Source: Tragulus kanchil
Taxonomy: Eukaryota > Chordata > Mammalia > Artiodactyla > Tragulidae
DNA: 64,000 nt
NCBI GenBank assembly: GCA_022376925.1
Contig: JAIOJX010000005.1
Coordinates: 160,223,501 to 160,287,500 of the forward strand
Direction of reading: 5' to 3'
Part shown: one piece after another, positions 60,715-64,000 of the stretch
Numbering within the stretch: the first letter of the stretch is position 1
Layout of the letters: the number at the start of each line of letters is the position of its first letter
Notes under the pieces: model-generated
Seen by the model: the letters and a program-made list of their open reading frames with translations, nothing else
Databases searched by the model: none
Told to the model about the DNA's origin: nothing
Position numbers and translations under genes: made by a program

Positions 60715-61052
60715 GTTAAGTCCTCAGTTGTGTCTGACTCTCTGTGGAAGAAAACCAAAAAAGAGGGGATATATGTATACATATAGCTTATTCACTTTGC
60801 TGTACAGCAGAAACTAACAGCATTGTAAAGCAGCTCTTCTGTGCTTAGTTGCTCAGTGTGTCTGACTCTTTGCGACCCTATAGACTGTAGCCCGCCAGGC
60901 TCCTCTGTCCAGGGAGATTCTCCAGGCAAGAATATTGGAGTGGGTTGCCATGCCCTCCTCCAGGGGATCTCCTTGACCCCAGAGATTGAGCCCGTGCCTC
61001 TTACGTCTCCTGTATTGGCAGGCAGGTTCTTTACCACTAGCACCACCTGGCC
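60715..61052. mobile_element. Composite: Bov-tA scrap, L1 3' scrap, Bov-tA (minus)
   Basis: 60715-60747 resembles a Bov-tA 3' end (CCTCAGTTGTGTCTGACTCT). 60760-60832 is L1 3'UTR (CACTTTGCTGTACAGCAGAA). 60833-61050 is a minus-strand Bov-tA ending CTTTACCACTAGCACCACCT. The L1/Bov-tA boundary is at the same place as at 58466. Confidence 0.8.
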
Positions 61053-61499
61053 TTCACTAATTTTTCAAAGAGTCACTGGGGACTCACTCCGCTGTCTATC
61101 TGACAGCACTGTCCCTATCAGTCACTACATCAGGTTCCACTTTTGTGGCTTTCTCAGACCTCCCCTAGGAGGCCCCTGAGGCCAGACTGTCACTTGGAGC
61201 TGAGGGAAGCTGGACTCTGTACTAACAGAGGTTGACGAGCCTCCAGCATGTTCAAGGAAGAGTTAGCCATAGGGCTCCAGATAAGCGGGCCTCATGCTTG
61301 GAAGGGCTGGCCAAAGATCAGGGGCAGAACTTTCAGTTCTCACGCTCACCATGTCCTACCAGCTCAAAGCCTTTGCACATATGGTTCCTTCTGCCTGGAA
61401 TCTCTTTAACTCTCACTTAGTCTGCCCCAGCCCAGCCATCCCTTCCTCCAGGAAGCAGCCTGTTCTCATTTTCCGCATTTGTGACATATCTCTGATTAC

Positions 61500-63716
61500 A
61501 GTTTTCATAGCAAAGGGATCCTTGTATTGGACCTAACTTTTGGGGGTGTTAAAATATTATTAATGTCTGTGTCTTCATCTGAAGTTTCTCAGGAGTAGGT
61601 AGAATATCTCTTCTTGCTCATCGTTATGCCCCTGTCTAAAGAGTCACTGAATGAAGGGATGAAATGAGTCACCACCTCTGTGAGGCCCTCACCACGTGGC
61701 GTTCTCCACCCTGTGCTGAAGTCAGCTGTTTAAATGCCGGTCTCTCGAGGGCTTGAGGCAGTGAGGTGACACGGTGAAGAGTGGGTGGCAGAGACACACT
61801 GGGCTCATACTTAGGCTCTGACACTTAGTAGCTGAGTAACAGTCTCGGGCAAGCTACTGAATGTCCCTGTGCTTCGGCTTCCCTACCTGTAAAAGGAGGG
61901 TAATGGTAAATAAGTGAAGGCGTGTGAGAGGTTTGGAGCCGGCCAGGCAGGTAAAGGCTCCAGTGAGTATGGCTGCTGATGCTGTAGCTGTCAGCCAGAC
62001 CCTAGGACCTGGGGCGTAGCAGGTGTTCATAAAGCTTATTGATTTAAACAGCAATGTCCTGAAAAAAAAAGAAAACTGAGAGGCGGGAGAGAGCAAGCCC
62101 AGTGTCCCCCTGCCTAGCACAGTACCATTCGTCCCAGGAGTAAGAACTGATTCTAATTTGTGCCCCCGCCAACACCCCTGGTACTCACAGACCCAGCCTT
62201 GAGGTGTGCCGTGCAGGGACACCAGCACCACCAGCTGACACCTCTCACCATTGCAAAACCAGCCATCCTCCAAGCTTGTGAGTTTTAACAACTGCAGACT
62301 TTTCTCTGTTTCTTCGGCCCTAGGGAAATCTTAGTGCTTCCTGTGGTTGTGACTCACGGATGCTTTGACATTTTTCTCCTTGCTTTTCTCAATTCTTTAA
62401 GTACTTAATAATTCGTTATACTAGATTCTCTCTGTTAAAATGACGGGGGTGGTTTCTGGTTTCTGACTGGACCCTGACTGCTATACTTGTCAGATCCTTG
62501 AACCTGAGGCCCAGAGTGATCCAGTTAGAAGCAGGAGCCAGCACCCCACACCCCTGCTTTACCTGCACTCTAACGGGAAACAGCTGCTTCATCCCTTCAT
62601 AGTCTCTCCCCAGGAGTTACCAGTTTTCATAGCAAAGGGATCCTTGTATTGGACCTAACTTTTGGGGGTGTTAAAATATTATTAATGTCTGTGTCTTCAT
62701 CTGAAGTTTCTCAGGAGTAGGTAGAATATCTCTTCTTGCTCATCGTTATGCCCCTGTCTAAAGAGTCACTGAATGAAGGGATGAAATGAGTCACCACCTC
62801 TGTGAGGCCCTCACCACGTGGCGTTCTCCACCCTGTGCTGAAGTCAGCTGTTTAAATGCCGGTCTCTCGAGGGCTTGAGGCAGTGAGGTGACACGGTGAA
62901 GAGTGGGTGGCAGAGACACACTGGGCTCATACTTAGGCTCTGACACTTAGTAGCTGAGTAACAGTCTCGGGCAAGCTACTGAATGTCCCTGTGCTTCGGC
63001 TTCCCTACCTGTAAAAGGAGGGTAATGGTAAATAAGTGAAGGCGTGTGAGAGGTTTGGAGCCGGCCAGGCAGGTAAAGGCTCCAGTGAGTATGGCTGCTG
63101 ATGCTGTAGCTGTCAGCCAGACCCTAGGACCTGGGGCGAGCAGGTGTTCATAAAGCTTATTGATTTAAACAGCAATGTCCTGAAAAAAAAAGAAAACTGA
63201 GAGGCGGGAGAGAGCAAGACCAGTGTCCCCCTGCCTAGCACAGTACCATTCGTCCCAGGAGTAAGAACTGATTCTAATTTGTGCCCCCGCCAACACCCTG
63301 GTACTCACAGACCCAGCCTTGAGGTGTGCCGTGCAGGGACACCAGCACCACCAGCTGACACCTCTCACCATTGCAAAACCAGCCATCCTCCAAGCTTGTG
63401 AGTTTTAACAACTGCAGACTTTTCTCTGTTTCTTCGGCCCTAGGGAAATCTTAGTGCTTCCTGTGGTTGTGACTCACGGATGCTTTGACATTTTTCTCCT
63501 TGCTTTTCTCAATTCTTTAAGTACTTAATAATTCGTTATACTAGATTCTCTCTGTTAAAATGACGGGGGTGGTTTCTGGTTTCTGACTGGACCCTGACTG
63601 CTATACTTGTCAGATCCTTGAACCTGAGGCCCAGAGTGATCCAGTTAGAAGCAGGAGCCAGCACCCCACACCCCTGCTTTACCTGCACTCTAACGGGAAA
63701 CAGCTGCTTCATCCCC
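61500..63716. repeat. Direct duplication 17 (offset 1122)
   Basis: 61500-62597 repeats at 62622-63716; single-base indels separate the copies (GGGGCGTAGCAGG versus GGGGCGAGCAGG). Confidence 0.95.
61775..61910 (+). repeat. MIR SINE fragment, copy 1
   Basis: CTTAGGCTCTGACACTTAGT and CTACCTGTAAAAGGAGGGTA are MIR words. Repeated at 62897-63032. Confidence 0.7.
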
Positions 63717-64000
63717 TTTTCAGGAATCCTATGGAAGAGAGGGATGTCCTGCTCACAAGGATATCTAATCAGCCCTGGAAAAACTGGGCCAACAGTTAAA
63801 CCACACAAACAAAAGAGCTGCAGCTCCACACAGCACTACCTGCCTGGGATGATGCCAAGATAAACAGGCTGCTCTGGGCCTCACCAGGGCTGCAGGCTTC
63901 TTGGGTGTGCATGGATGCATCTAAAGAAGGAGGGGTAAGCCCCCAGAGTCTCTCATTCCCGTATTCCAAGTCTTCATTCCCTCATGGATTCTCTAGAATA

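Overview
This window is nuclear DNA from an even-toed ungulate, almost certainly a ruminant. It carries a BovB (RTE) LINE 3' end, several Bov-tA SINEs, artiodactyl L1 3' ends and many tRNA-Glu-derived CHR-like SINEs. No species is assigned. BovB is sparse and one CHR-like SINE subfamily is abundant and fairly uniform, which hints at a lineage outside the Bovidae. That is inference only.

The one functional protein gene I recognise is CDKN1A (p21/Cip1/Waf1), on the minus strand from about 14062 (transcription start) to about 2120 (poly(A) site). Seen directly are a TATA box (14086-14093), exon 1 with a GT donor (13971-~14062), a CpG-rich start of intron 1, coding exon 2 with intact splice sites, coding exon 3 with an intact acceptor and stop, and a 3'UTR ending near an AATAAA signal. 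The encoded protein is 159 aa. Upstream lie two p53 response elements matching the two well-known p53 sites of mammalian CDKN1A. The rest (about 20-64 kb) is upstream intergenic DNA. It holds SINEs, MIRs, L1 fragments, a probable LTR remnant, a GC-rich exon/promoter-like island at 38.8-39.2 kb whose position and orientation fit lincRNA-p21 (TP53COR1), and a dead processed copy of RAB2A at 56.6-57.8 kb.

The most striking feature is technical. Seventeen times along the window about 1.1 kb of sequence (offsets 1084-1179 bases) is repeated directly, copy 2 starting at or within a few tens of bases of the end of copy 1. The duplicated sequences are unrelated to one another: intron, exon, promoter, SINEs and unique DNA. 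Copies differ mainly in homopolymers and near their ends. This looks like contig or read ends overlapping by about 1.1 kb that were joined without merging. About 19 kb of the 64 kb would be redundant, leaving about 45 kb of true locus.

The artefact doubles CDKN1A exon 2, both p53 sites and the promoter-flanking sequence. Removing it puts the p53 sites at about -1.3 and -2.2 kb and the lincRNA-p21-like island at about -16 kb, close to the positions known in human and mouse. Layout: 0-2.1 kb L1 and SINEs downstream of CDKN1A; 2.1-14.1 kb CDKN1A; 14.1-20.4 kb p53-responsive upstream region; 20.4-38 kb repeats and unassigned DNA; 38.0-39.2 kb TG-rich tract and CpG island; 39.2-56.5 kb repeats and unassigned DNA; 56.6-57.8 kb RAB2A retrocopy; 57.8-64 kb repeats and unassigned DNA. 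I saw no exciting new protein system.
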